From Hyphomicrobiales bacterium (lineage in GTDB: Bacteria > Pseudomonadota > Alphaproteobacteria > Rhizobiales > Rhizobiaceae): a DNA stretch of 64,000 nt. The stretch spans positions 1 through 64,000 of the forward strand of contig UCIV01000034.1 in NCBI GenBank assembly GCA_900472575.1. Reading direction: 5' to 3'. Below are positions 45,904 through 54,256 of the stretch, one piece after another. The notes beneath the pieces were generated by a model. It did no database searches. It was not told the DNA's origin and was given only the letters and a program-made list of their open reading frames with translations. A program made the translations under genes and the position numbers. Each line of letters begins with the position of its first letter. Positions within the stretch are counted from its first letter, which is position 1.

Positions 45904-46312
45904 CTTCGTTCTCCAAATGCTGTGTCAGCGCGGCGCGCAGATCGTCCGGCCAGGGGCAGGCCTTGGTTGTTTCGTGAGAGGTTAGGACGAGCCTTTGCCG
46001 GGCCGTCCAGAGCAAGCGGTCTCCCGCGCGGACTTCGTGCTCGAGATCAAGCGAGCTGTTGCCGAGCCTTGCGAGTTTGAGGGTAAAATCCATCCGGTCG
46101 CCGTGGAAACCGGGATTGGTGAAAGTGAGGTCCAGCGTGACGGTCGGAAAACCGAGCTTTCGCTCGTTGATCATTTCGGGCCACGCGAAGCCGAGGCTTT
46201 CGAAGAATTCCTCATAAACCCCGACCATGATGTGCAGATAGGACGGGAAATAGGCGATGCCGGAAGGATCGCAATCTCCGAAATTCAGCCGGCGCGTCGT
46301 CATGTACGCCAT
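45881..46312 (-). CDS. 4-hydroxybenzoyl-CoA-type thioesterase (hot-dog fold)
   Basis: The protein has 143 residues from ATG 46312 (AAGG seven bases before; TTG 46318 would add two). It shows the 4HBT motif RRLNFGDCDPSGIAYFPSYL, with the catalytic Asp in the FGDCDPSG loop, and ends in a charged tail. It would hydrolyse a dead-end or intermediate CoA ester of the aromatic pathway and free CoA. Thioesterases of this kind accompany 2-aminobenzoate and benzoate CoA pathways. Confidence 0.88.
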   Translation of the reverse strand: MAYMTTRRLNFGDCDPSGIAYFPSYLHIMVGVYEEFFESLGFAWPEMINERKLGFPTVTLDLTFTNPGFHGDRMDFTLKLARLGNSSLDLEHEVRAGDRLLWTARQRLVLTSHETTKACPWPDDLRAALTQHLENEDAHDSAA

Positions 46313-46314
46313 GG

Positions 46315-47490
46315 TCAAGCCTTCAGCAATTCGCGGGCGATGATGAGTTTCTGCACCTCGGTTGCGCCTTCATAGATGCGCAGCGCCCGGATTTCCCGGT
46401 AGAGACTTTCGGTGATCTCGCCGACGCGAACACCGCGGCCGCCGAACATCTGTACGGCGCGGTCGATCACCTTCTGGGCGTTTTCGGTCGCGACCATCTT
46501 TGCCATGGCCGCCTCCTTCGTGGTCGGCAGGCCCTGCACATCACGACGCCAGGCGGCGCGGTAGGCCAGCAGTGCCGCGGCATCGATCTCGGCCGCCATG
46601 TCGCCCAAGGCGGCCTGCGTCATTTGCAGGTCGGACAGCGTGTTGCCGAAGATTTTTCGCGATTTCGCATGGGCAAGTGCCTCATCCAGCGCGCGTTTGG
46701 CAAAGCCCAAAGCAGCTGCCGCGACGGAAGCGCGAAAAATGTCGAGGGTGCGCATGGCGATCTTGAAACCTTCGCCGGGGGCGCCGAGCAGGTGCGACGC
46801 CGGAATGCGGCAATTGTCGAAACGGATCGTTGCCAGCGGATGCGGGGCGATCACGTCTATGCGCTCGGTTATCGAGAAGCCGGGATCATCGGCAAAGATA
46901 ACGAAAGCGGAAATGCCACGCGTGCCCGGCGCTTCGCCGGTGCGGGCAAAGACCGTGTAGACATCGGCAATGCCGCCGTTTGAGATCCAGGTTTTTTCGC
47001 CGTCGAGCACATAATGCTCACTATCTCTGCGGGCGGCGCAGGTCATGGCCGCGACATCCGACCCGGCATCCTTTTCCGAGAGAGCAAAGGCAGCGATCCA
47101 TTCGCCGGACCGGGCTTTCGGCAGGACTGTCGCGCGGAGGTCTTCCGAACCGGACAGGCCGATCGCGCCGGTGCCTAGGCCCTGCATGGCGAAGGCGAAA
47201 TCGGCGAGCCCGTCATGCCAGGCCAGCGTTTCGCGGGTCAGGCAGGCGGCGCGGCTGTCGATCGGTGTCGTGCCACCGGCGCCGGTTGCGGCGTCGAGAA
47301 GGCCTGCCTCGCCCAGTAATCTGACGAGCGAACGGCAGGCCTTGTCGGTGTCGGCATGGTCTATATTGCCAAGCGCGCCGGAGGCTGCAAAGGCATCGAG
47401 TTTTTGCGCCAGCGCCTTGTGATTGTCGTCGAAGAAGGGCCAGTCGAGAAAATCGCGCGCGGGGCCGGGGAGCTTTGAGTGCACTGCCAT
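46315..47490 (-). CDS. acyl-CoA dehydrogenase
   Basis: This is a 391-residue flavoenzyme of the acyl-CoA dehydrogenase family: GTGAIGLSGSEDLRA, FALSEKDAGSDVAAM (FAD contact), ISNGGIADVYTVFARTG, and the C-terminal RIYEGATEVQKLIIAREL with the catalytic Glu in YEGATE. In this operon it is expected to desaturate a cyclic or linear CoA intermediate; the true substrate is unknown. The start overlaps the stop of the crotonase gene. Confidence 0.9.
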   Translation of the reverse strand: MAVHSKLPGPARDFLDWPFFDDNHKALAQKLDAFAASGALGNIDHADTDKACRSLVRLLGEAGLLDAATGAGGTTPIDSRAACLTRETLAWHDGLADFAFAMQGLGTGAIGLSGSEDLRATVLPKARSGEWIAAFALSEKDAGSDVAAMTCAARRDSEHYVLDGEKTWISNGGIADVYTVFARTGEAPGTRGISAFVIFADDPGFSITERIDVIAPHPLATIRFDNCRIPASHLLGAPGEGFKIAMRTLDIFRASVAAAALGFAKRALDEALAHAKSRKIFGNTLSDLQMTQAALGDMAAEIDAAALLAYRAAWRRDVQGLPTTKEAAMAKMVATENAQKVIDRAVQMFGGRGVRVGEITESLYREIRALRIYEGATEVQKLIIARELLKA

Positions 47491-48341
47491 CAGTTACCCT
47501 CGAAAACCGGCTTGCGCTTCTCCGCAAAAGCCTCGAAGGCGCGGCGGAAATCCCTGGTCGCCATGCAGATCGCCTGCGCCTGGGCTTCGCTCTCGATCAT
47601 TTCGTCGAGGCCCATGGCCCATTCCTGGTTCAGCATGGTTTTCGTCATCGTGTGGGCAAACCACGGGCCATCGGCCAGGGAATGGGCGAGTTTCAGTGCT
47701 TCGGCTTCCAGCGCGTCCGATGCGTGAAGGGCGTTGTAGAATCCCCAGGCATGCCCCTCATCGGCTGTCATCGAGCGGCCGGTGAAGAGAAGCTCGGCGG
47801 CGCGGCCCTGGCCGATGATGCGCGGCAGGATCCCGCAGGCGCCCATGTCTGCACCGGCCAGACCGACGCGGGTGAAGAGGAAGGCAGTTTTCGCTTCAGG
47901 CGTTGCAAGCCGCAGGTCCGATGCCATGGCGAGGATCGCGCCGGCACCGGCACAGATGCCCTCGACTGCGGCGACGATCGGCTGCGGGCATTTCTTCATC
48001 GCCTTGACCAGATCGCCGGTCATGCGGGTGAAGGCCAGAAGCTCGGGCATAGGCATTTTCGTCAGCGGCTCGATGATCTCGAAGACATCGCCGCCGGAGG
48101 AAAAATTGCCGCCGGCACCGGTCAGCACGATGGCGCGGATATCGGACGCATAGGCCAGATCGCGAAACAGATCGCGCAGTTCGGCGTAGCTTTCAAAAGT
48201 CAGCGGGTTCTTGCGCTCCGGCCGGTTCAGCCGGAGCGCGCCGACGCGGCCGTCTTCGCTCACCTCCCAGACGAAGTGTTTTGCCTGATAATCCCGAAAA
48301 GGCTTCAGGTGCCCCGCCATCGAAACCGTTGCGTCGCTCAT
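47490..48341 (-). CDS. crotonase-fold protein lacking the usual catalytic glutamates
   Basis: The protein has 283 residues from ATG 48341. The crotonase fold is clear (VGALRLNRPERKNPLTFESYAEL; LTGAGGNFSSGGDVFE; GICAGAGAILAMASDLRLA; RVGLAGADMGACGILPRIIG). At the two positions that hold Glu in hydratases it has Ala/Ile (AGAGAI) and, in place of LPE, an Asp-containing GADMG. The protein may therefore be an isomerase, hydrolase or ring-acting member of the family rather than a hydratase. The start overlaps the SDR gene stop by four bases. Confidence 0.85.
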   Translation of the reverse strand: MSDATVSMAGHLKPFRDYQAKHFVWEVSEDGRVGALRLNRPERKNPLTFESYAELRDLFRDLAYASDIRAIVLTGAGGNFSSGGDVFEIIEPLTKMPMPELLAFTRMTGDLVKAMKKCPQPIVAAVEGICAGAGAILAMASDLRLATPEAKTAFLFTRVGLAGADMGACGILPRIIGQGRAAELLFTGRSMTADEGHAWGFYNALHASDALEAEALKLAHSLADGPWFAHTMTKTMLNQEWAMGLDEMIESEAQAQAICMATRDFRRAFEAFAEKRKPVFEGN

Positions 48342-49129
48342 CCCGACAAAACCTCCCCACCGGCAACCGCGATTGCCTGTCCATTGATCGATTGGGCGGC
48401 GGGCGAAGCCAGCCACAGAACCGTGTCTGCGACTTCCTCCGGCTTGACCAGCCGCCCCTGCGGATTGTGTCTGGTGAATTCCTTCAATGCGTCTTCCGGC
48501 GAGCGGCCGGTCTTTGCCACGATCGTCGCGATCGAACGGGCGATCAGCGGCGTATCGGTAAAGCCCGGGCAGACGGCATTGACCGTCACGCCGGTTTTCG
48601 CCAGCTCCAGTGCCAAAGCGCGGGTGAGTCCGACAACGCCGTGCTTGGCAGCCACATAGGCGGAGACATAGGCGTAACCCGTCAGCCCGGCGGTCGAGGC
48701 GATGTTGATGATGCGGGCACCCTCGCCATGAGCCTTGAGGTCCGGCAGCACGGCCTGGGTCACCTGGAAGACGCCGGTGAGATCCACGGCCATCACCCGG
48801 TTCCACAGGTCGAGCGATGTCTTTTCGAACGGCGCGCTCGGTCCTTCGCCGGCATTGTTGACGAGGATATCGACAGGTCCGAATTCCTTCCGGACCGTTT
48901 TCAGGCCGCTATTGATGGCGTCCGCATCCGTGATGTCAAAACCATCCAGAATGAAAGTGTCCGTCTCGCCGATCTCGCCGGCCAGCTTTTCAAGCGGTTC
49001 GCGGCGGCGTCCTGCCAACGTTACACGAGCACCTTCATTGACAAGCGCAAGTGCAATCGCTGCTCCTATGCCGGAACCTGCCCCGGTAACGAGCGCATGG
49101 CGGCCAGCCAATTTCGGCAATGAAATCAT
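48338..49129 (-). CDS. short-chain dehydrogenase/reductase
   Basis: This is a 263-residue classical SDR with the cofactor loop VTGAGSGIG, structural VNNAGEG, the catalytic Ser in INIASTAGLTG and YVAAKHG (Tyr-x-x-x-Lys). The sequence after the nucleotide loop (AGRRREPLEKL) favours NADP or NAD without certainty. It is likely to act on a hydroxyacyl- or ketoacyl-CoA intermediate of the aromatic pathway. Four-base overlaps with both neighbours show tight coupling. Confidence 0.88.
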   Translation of the reverse strand: MISLPKLAGRHALVTGAGSGIGAAIALALVNEGARVTLAGRRREPLEKLAGEIGETDTFILDGFDITDADAINSGLKTVRKEFGPVDILVNNAGEGPSAPFEKTSLDLWNRVMAVDLTGVFQVTQAVLPDLKAHGEGARIINIASTAGLTGYAYVSAYVAAKHGVVGLTRALALELAKTGVTVNAVCPGFTDTPLIARSIATIVAKTGRSPEDALKEFTRHNPQGRLVKPEEVADTVLWLASPAAQSINGQAIAVAGGEVLSG

Positions 49130-51480
49130 GTCAGCGCCTGCTTTGCCACCACAGAGGGGCGGACTGGCGGCGGGACTGAAGCGGCACGGGCCAAGCCTGT
49201 TTCATACTGCAGCTTGCCGGAAAAATATTGTTTCGGCCAAGGGATGCTGGTCAGGCCGATCTTTGCCGCCTCATGCAGAACCCAGGCGGGATCGGCGAGA
49301 TGCGGGCGGGCGACGGCGCAGAGATCGGCGCGGCCGGCGGCGATGATCGAATTTGCCTGATCGGCTTCGGAAATCGCGCCGACGGCGATGGTCGGAATTC
49401 CGATCTCGTTGCGGATCTTGTCAGAGAAAGGCGTCTGGAACAGGCGGCCATAGACCGGCTTTTCTTCTTTCGACACCTGACCGGATGAGCAGTCGATCAG
49501 GTCTGCACCGGCGTCCTTGAACATTTTCGCGAAGATCGCCGCATCTTCCGGCGTGTTACCGCCATCGGCCCAGTCGTGACAGGAGAGGCGCACCGAGATC
49601 GGCTTATCTTGCGGCCAGACTTCGCGGATCGCGGCAAAAACTTCCAGCGGATAGCGCGCACGGTTCTCGTGGCTGCCGCCATAGTCATCGGTGCGGATGT
49701 TGGTCAGGGGCGAAAGGAAACTTGAGAGAAGATAACCGTGGGCGCAGTGCAGCTCCAGCCAGTCGGCTCCGGCCTCGGCGGCATATCTTGCGGCGCACAC
49801 ATGATCGGCCTTCACGCGGTCCATGTCGGCCCGGTCCATTTCTTTCGGTACCTGGCTGTTTTTCAGATAGGGCAGCGCAGAGGCGGAAATTAACGGCCAT
49901 GCGCCGTCTTCCAGCGGCTGGTCCATGCCATCCCACGCAAGCCTCGTTGCGCCCTTTCGTCCGGCATGGCCGAGCTGGATGCCGACCTTGGCTTCCGAAT
50001 TGGCGTGGACGAAGTCGACAAAGCGCTTCCAGCCCTTGGCCTGCTCGTCGTTCCAGAGGCCGAGGCAACCGGGGGTGATGCGGGCATCCGGCGAAACACA
50101 GGTCATCTCGGCAAAGACGAGGCCGGCGCCGCCAAGCGCACGGGAGCCGAGATGCACGAGGTGGAAATCGTCGAGCAACCCGTCTCTTGCCGAATACATC
50201 GCCATCGGCGACATGACGATGCGGTTCGGCAGGTGGGTGCCGCGTAGCGAATAGGGGGTGAACATCGGTGGTAGGGTGCGGCCGTTGCCCTGCACTTCGA
50301 TGCCATTCCTTTCCGCGAACCAGCGCTCGTAACCTTCGAGCCACACCGGATCGCGCAGGCGCAGGTTTTCGTGGCTGATGCGCTGCGAGCGGGTCAGCAT
50401 GGAATACATGAATTGCGGCGGCTCCAGTGTCTCGGCATAACGCTCACCCACCACTTCGAACCATTCCATCGCATTGCGCGCGGCGTTCTGGATACGGGCG
50501 ACATCAACGCGGCGAATATCTTCATAGGTTTTCAGAACCTCAGGAATCACATCCTTCGAATGGCCGAGCCGGTTGAACTGGTTGGTCAGTTCGATCGCAT
50601 CGTCGATCGCAAGCTTGGTGCCGGAACCTATGGCGAAATGAGCGGTATGGGCAGCGTCTCCCATCAGCACGACATGCGAATTGCCGTTGAAATGGCTCCA
50701 CTTGCCGCAGATCAGCCGGTTGAAATTCAGCCATGCCGAACCGCGCAGGTGCCGCGCATTGGTCATCAACTCGGCGCCTTCCAGCACTTCGGAAAAGAGC
50801 CCTTGGCAGAAGTCTATCGAGCCCTGCTGGTCCATCTGACCGAGGTCGTGCTTTTCGTAGGCCTCTTCGGTCGTTTCGACGATGAAGGTTGAGGTGTTTT
50901 CGTCGAACTTGTAGATATGCGCCTGGAACCAGCCGTGATCGGTCTTACGAAAATCGAAGGTGAAAGCGTCGAAGAGCTTGTTGGTGCCGAGCCAGATATA
51001 GCGGTTCGGGCGCACGGCGAGATCCGGCTCAAAGACTTCCGGATAACGATTGCGGATCCTCGAGTTGAAGCCATCGGAAGCGATGATCAGATCGGCATCG
51101 GGGTAGTCGGTGTCACCATCAGAATCGGTTTCGAATACCAGTTCGACGCCAAGCGCCTCGCAGCGACGTTGCAGGATGTTCAGGAGCTTCTTACGGCCGA
51201 TGCCGACAAAACCGTGGCCGGATGTGCGCTGGCGGGTGCCCTTGAACAGAAGCTCGATATCGTCCCAGTGGTTGAAGGCATCCTCGATTTCTACAGCACT
51301 CTGCGGATCCCAGGCATGCATCGACACCATGGTGGCGTCTGAAAAGACCACGCCCCAACCGAATGTGTCATAGGGCCGATTGCGCTCTACAACCGCAATC
51401 GAGTGCTCGGGATGAAACTTCTTCATCAACAGGGCGAAATAGAGCCCAGCCGGGCCGCCACCGATGCAGACGATGCGCAT
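49126..51480 (-). CDS. 2-aminobenzoyl-CoA monooxygenase/reductase-type fusion (salicylyl-CoA 5-hydroxylase/oxidoreductase family)
   Basis: This is a 784-residue fusion protein. Residues 1 to about 385 are a flavin monooxygenase (CIGGGPAGLYFALLMK; GDAAHTAHFAIGSGTKLAIDDA). Residues about 400-784 are an old-yellow-enzyme-type FMN reductase (RIVMSPMAMYSA; ELHCAHGYLLSSFLSPLTN; RTDDYGGSHENRAR). This architecture is that of anthraniloyl-CoA monooxygenase/reductase of Azoarcus, which hydroxylates and then reduces the ring of 2-aminobenzoyl-CoA in oxygen. The same family includes salicylyl-CoA 5-hydroxylase. RidA and the beta-oxidation-like genes downstream favour the amino substrate. First gene of the operon; GGGAG precedes the start. 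No CoA ligase gene is near. Confidence 0.88.
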   Translation of the reverse strand: MRIVCIGGGPAGLYFALLMKKFHPEHSIAVVERNRPYDTFGWGVVFSDATMVSMHAWDPQSAVEIEDAFNHWDDIELLFKGTRQRTSGHGFVGIGRKKLLNILQRRCEALGVELVFETDSDGDTDYPDADLIIASDGFNSRIRNRYPEVFEPDLAVRPNRYIWLGTNKLFDAFTFDFRKTDHGWFQAHIYKFDENTSTFIVETTEEAYEKHDLGQMDQQGSIDFCQGLFSEVLEGAELMTNARHLRGSAWLNFNRLICGKWSHFNGNSHVVLMGDAAHTAHFAIGSGTKLAIDDAIELTNQFNRLGHSKDVIPEVLKTYEDIRRVDVARIQNAARNAMEWFEVVGERYAETLEPPQFMYSMLTRSQRISHENLRLRDPVWLEGYERWFAERNGIEVQGNGRTLPPMFTPYSLRGTHLPNRIVMSPMAMYSARDGLLDDFHLVHLGSRALGGAGLVFAEMTCVSPDARITPGCLGLWNDEQAKGWKRFVDFVHANSEAKVGIQLGHAGRKGATRLAWDGMDQPLEDGAWPLISASALPYLKNSQVPKEMDRADMDRVKADHVCAARYAAEAGADWLELHCAHGYLLSSFLSPLTNIRTDDYGGSHENRARYPLEVFAAIREVWPQDKPISVRLSCHDWADGGNTPEDAAIFAKMFKDAGADLIDCSSGQVSKEEKPVYGRLFQTPFSDKIRNEIGIPTIAVGAISEADQANSIIAAGRADLCAVARPHLADPAWVLHEAAKIGLTSIPWPKQYFSGKLQYETGLARAASVPPPVRPSVVAKQALT

Positions 51481-51506
51481 GAATATCTCCCGAAGTTCCC
51501 GTATGT

Positions 51507-51527
51507 AGTTATTTTAAGTTTAAACTA
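51507..51527. promoter_or_regulatory. AT-rich palindromic operator upstream of the aromatic operon
   Basis: A TAGTT...AACTA inverted repeat surrounds a perfect AGTTTAAACT palindrome (51518-51527), 27 to 47 bases before the start of the monooxygenase gene. It interrupts otherwise GC-rich DNA. The form suits a MarR- or TetR-type repressor of aromatic-CoA genes, but no such regulator gene lies in the window. Confidence 0.5.
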
Positions 51528-51679
51528 TATGGGCCGCGCAGATTCCGTCAAGCGATATTAAGAAGCATATGATAGGAGCGGTTGCGCAAATCAGCGGATG
51601 ACACACTTAAGCCGTGATCCAGTTGCTTTTCGCACCGCGTTTTCAGATCTTATCGCTTGTCTTCGGGGCAAAGCAGACC

Positions 51680-54256
51680 ATGGCGTCCAACAGTTCTAGC
51701 AGTTACGTCCGCGATTTTTTCCAGGCCCATCGCGGCTTGTTCGTTTCCTTCATCGTGCTTCTGGTCTTCGGTTTCACCGCTCTGGCTATTTACGAGCTAA
51801 CGACAGAAGTCAGTTATGACGAGGTGATCGAGGCGCTGGTCTCGACCTCGTGGTCGTCGATCGCACTTGCCGTGTTCTTCACCGGCCTAAGCTTTGCAGC
51901 GCTGGTCGGATATGATCTCAATGCCCTGACCTATATCGGCCGCAAGCTGCCGACGGTGCCAGTGGCGATGACGGCCTTCAGCGCCTATGCTGTCGGCAAT
52001 ACGGCAGGTTTCGGTGCGCTGAGCGGCGGTGCCATCCGGTTTCGCGGTTATTCGCGGCTAGGTCTTTCGCCGGAAGATATCGGCCGTGTCATCGCGTTTG
52101 TCACTTTCGCCTTCGGCATTGGCCTTTTGTCGGTCACGGCACTTGCCTGTCTTGTTACTGCCCCGCGGGTCGGCCAGATCATCGGTGTCAGCGATACGGC
52201 AATCCGCATCATCGCCCTGGTCATCATCGTCGGCCTGAGCATACTGGTTTTCATCGGTCGTGACGGGCGCACAATCTCAATCGGAAAGGTGCATCTAAGG
52301 CTTCCCGACAGCCGCACTTCGTCGCAGCAATTTCTCGTCACTGCACTCGATATCGCTGCATCCGCGTCCGTGCTTTACGTTCTTCTGCCTCAGACCACTA
52401 TCGGCTGGCCGTCTTTTCTGGCGATTTACGCGACTGCCGTAGGTGCCGGCGTTCTCAGCCACGTTCCTGCGGGGCTGGGCGTTTTCGAGACAATTATCGT
52501 TGCCGCTCTCGGCAACACCGTCGATATCGATCAGGTTCTTGGCAGCCTCGTCCTCTACCGCGTCATCTATCACGTCCTGCCCCTGCTGATCGCGACGCTT
52601 TTCGTCATCTTTCTCGAAGCGCGGCAGTTGTCGAAACATCCGGTTGCTTCCACATTGCGAAAGCTTGAGTTTCGGCTGGCGCCTCTCCTGCTGTCCGCCT
52701 TCGCGCTGATCGCTGGTGCGATGCTGGTTCTTTCGAGCGTCACGCCGACGCCGGATTCCAACCTCAATTTCCTTGGCAGCTACATGCCGCTGCCGTTGGT
52801 TGAAAGCGCGCATTTTCTCTCCAGTATTATCGGCATCTTGCTCTTCGTCAGCGCTCGCGGATTGGCGCAGAGGCTGGATGGTGCATGGTGGACAGCAGTC
52901 CTCTGCACGGCACTCGGTCTTTTGTTCTCGCTACTCAAGGCGCTAGCACTTTTCGAAGCTGTGTTCCTTACGGTGCTCCTGGCAGGGCTTTTGCTCAGCG
53001 CCCGACAATTCAACCGCCCGGCCTCGATGCTGCGCCAGGCGCTGACGCCGCCATGGATAGTGGCTATGTTGATCCTCGTCGCTGCTGCCACCACGATCCT
53101 GTTTTTCGTCTATCGTGAGGTCGATTACAGTCGCGATCTCTGGTGGCGGTTCGAATTCTCTGCCGAGGCACCGCGAGGTCTGCGCGCTATGCTCGGCATA
53201 GCCATCGTCGCTGCGGTCGTGTCGATCTTCAGCCTGTTACGGCCTGCCGTGAAGCGATCGGACCTGTCGACCGCGGAAGAGCTGACACAGGCGACAAATA
53301 TCGCTATGGCCCAGGATTTCGCGGACGCCAACCTCGTTCGCATGGGTGACAAGCGGTTGATGTTTTCCGCGAGCGGCAATGCATTCATCATGTATGGCAT
53401 CCAGGGCCGTTCCTGGATCGCGCTTTTTGATCCGATCGGTCCAAGTGACGAGATCGCCGAATTGGTCTGGCGTTTCGTCGAAGAGGCGAGAACCGGTGGC
53501 GGGCGTGCTGTCTTCTATCAGATTTCGCCTGATCTTCTCGCCTATTGCACAGATGCCGGTATGCGCGCCTTCCGGCTGGGCGAACTTGCCGTCGTAGATC
53601 TTGCGGGTTTCGAATTGAAGGGCAGCCGGCTATCCGGCCTCCGGCAAGCGATCAACAAGGGTGTGCGCGAAGGGCTCGAATTCGAGATGCTGCAGCCGGA
53701 TGAGGTTGCCAACCAGCTCGAGGCCCTGCGTGGCGTGTCCGACAGTTGGCTCGACGAACACAATACGCGCGAAAAGACCTTTTCGCTCGGCGCTTTCCGC
53801 GATGACTACGTGCTGTCGCAACCGGTTGGCATTCTGCGCAAAGAGGGCCGGATCGTCGCGTTTGCAACGCTTGCCGTCACCGATACCAAACAGGAAGGAA
53901 CGGTCGACCTGATGCGGTTTGCACCGGATGCGCCGAAAGGATCGATGGATTTTCTGTTCGTTCGGATCATGGAGCATCTGCGCGATGCCGGCTTCAAGGA
54001 ATTCAATCTCGGCATGGCGCCGCTTTCCGGCATGGCGCAGCGCGAAGCGGCACCCGCCTGGGACCGGATCGGCAGCGTCATTTTCGAACACGGCGAGCGG
54101 TTTTATAACTTCAAGGGCCTGAAGGCCTTCAAATCAAAGTTTCACCCTCGCTGGGAACCGCGCTATCTTGCCGTTTCCGGCATCGGTCCGGCTGTCGCCA
54201 TGATGGATGCGACGCTTTTGATCGGTGGTGGGTTGAGAGGAGTAGTGGGTAAATGA
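51680..54256 (+). CDS. lpiA: lysyl-phosphatidylglycerol synthase (MprF-like, low-pH-inducible)
   Basis: The protein has 858 residues from ATG 51680; a GTG at 51614 would add 22, and neither start has a clear ribosome site. About 14 N-terminal membrane helices (flippase part, residues to about 530) precede a cytoplasmic DUF2156 aminoacyl-transferase domain (from SAEELTQATNI on, with MYGIQGRSWIALFDPIG, FNLGMAPLSGM and YNFKGLKAFKSKFHPRWEPRY). It transfers lysine from Lys-tRNA to phosphatidylglycerol. In Rhizobium tropici lpiA is acid-induced and co-transcribed with atvA/acvB, the same arrangement as here (four-base overlap). Confidence 0.93.
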   Translation: MASNSSSSYVRDFFQAHRGLFVSFIVLLVFGFTALAIYELTTEVSYDEVIEALVSTSWSSIALAVFFTGLSFAALVGYDLNALTYIGRKLPTVPVAMTAFSAYAVGNTAGFGALSGGAIRFRGYSRLGLSPEDIGRVIAFVTFAFGIGLLSVTALACLVTAPRVGQIIGVSDTAIRIIALVIIVGLSILVFIGRDGRTISIGKVHLRLPDSRTSSQQFLVTALDIAASASVLYVLLPQTTIGWPSFLAIYATAVGAGVLSHVPAGLGVFETIIVAALGNTVDIDQVLGSLVLYRVIYHVLPLLIATLFVIFLEARQLSKHPVASTLRKLEFRLAPLLLSAFALIAGAMLVLSSVTPTPDSNLNFLGSYMPLPLVESAHFLSSIIGILLFVSARGLAQRLDGAWWTAVLCTALGLLFSLLKALALFEAVFLTVLLAGLLLSARQFNRPASMLRQALTPPWIVAMLILVAAATTILFFVYREVDYSRDLWWRFEFSAEAPRGLRAMLGIAIVAAVVSIFSLLRPAVKRSDLSTAEELTQATNIAMAQDFADANLVRMGDKRLMFSASGNAFIMYGIQGRSWIALFDPIGPSDEIAELVWRFVEEARTGGGRAVFYQISPDLLAYCTDAGMRAFRLGELAVVDLAGFELKGSRLSGLRQAINKGVREGLEFEMLQPDEVANQLEALRGVSDSWLDEHNTREKTFSLGAFRDDYVLSQPVGILRKEGRIVAFATLAVTDTKQEGTVDLMRFAPDAPKGSMDFLFVRIMEHLRDAGFKEFNLGMAPLSGMAQREAAPAWDRIGSVIFEHGERFYNFKGLKAFKSKFHPRWEPRYLAVSGIGPAVAMMDATLLIGGGLRGVVGK

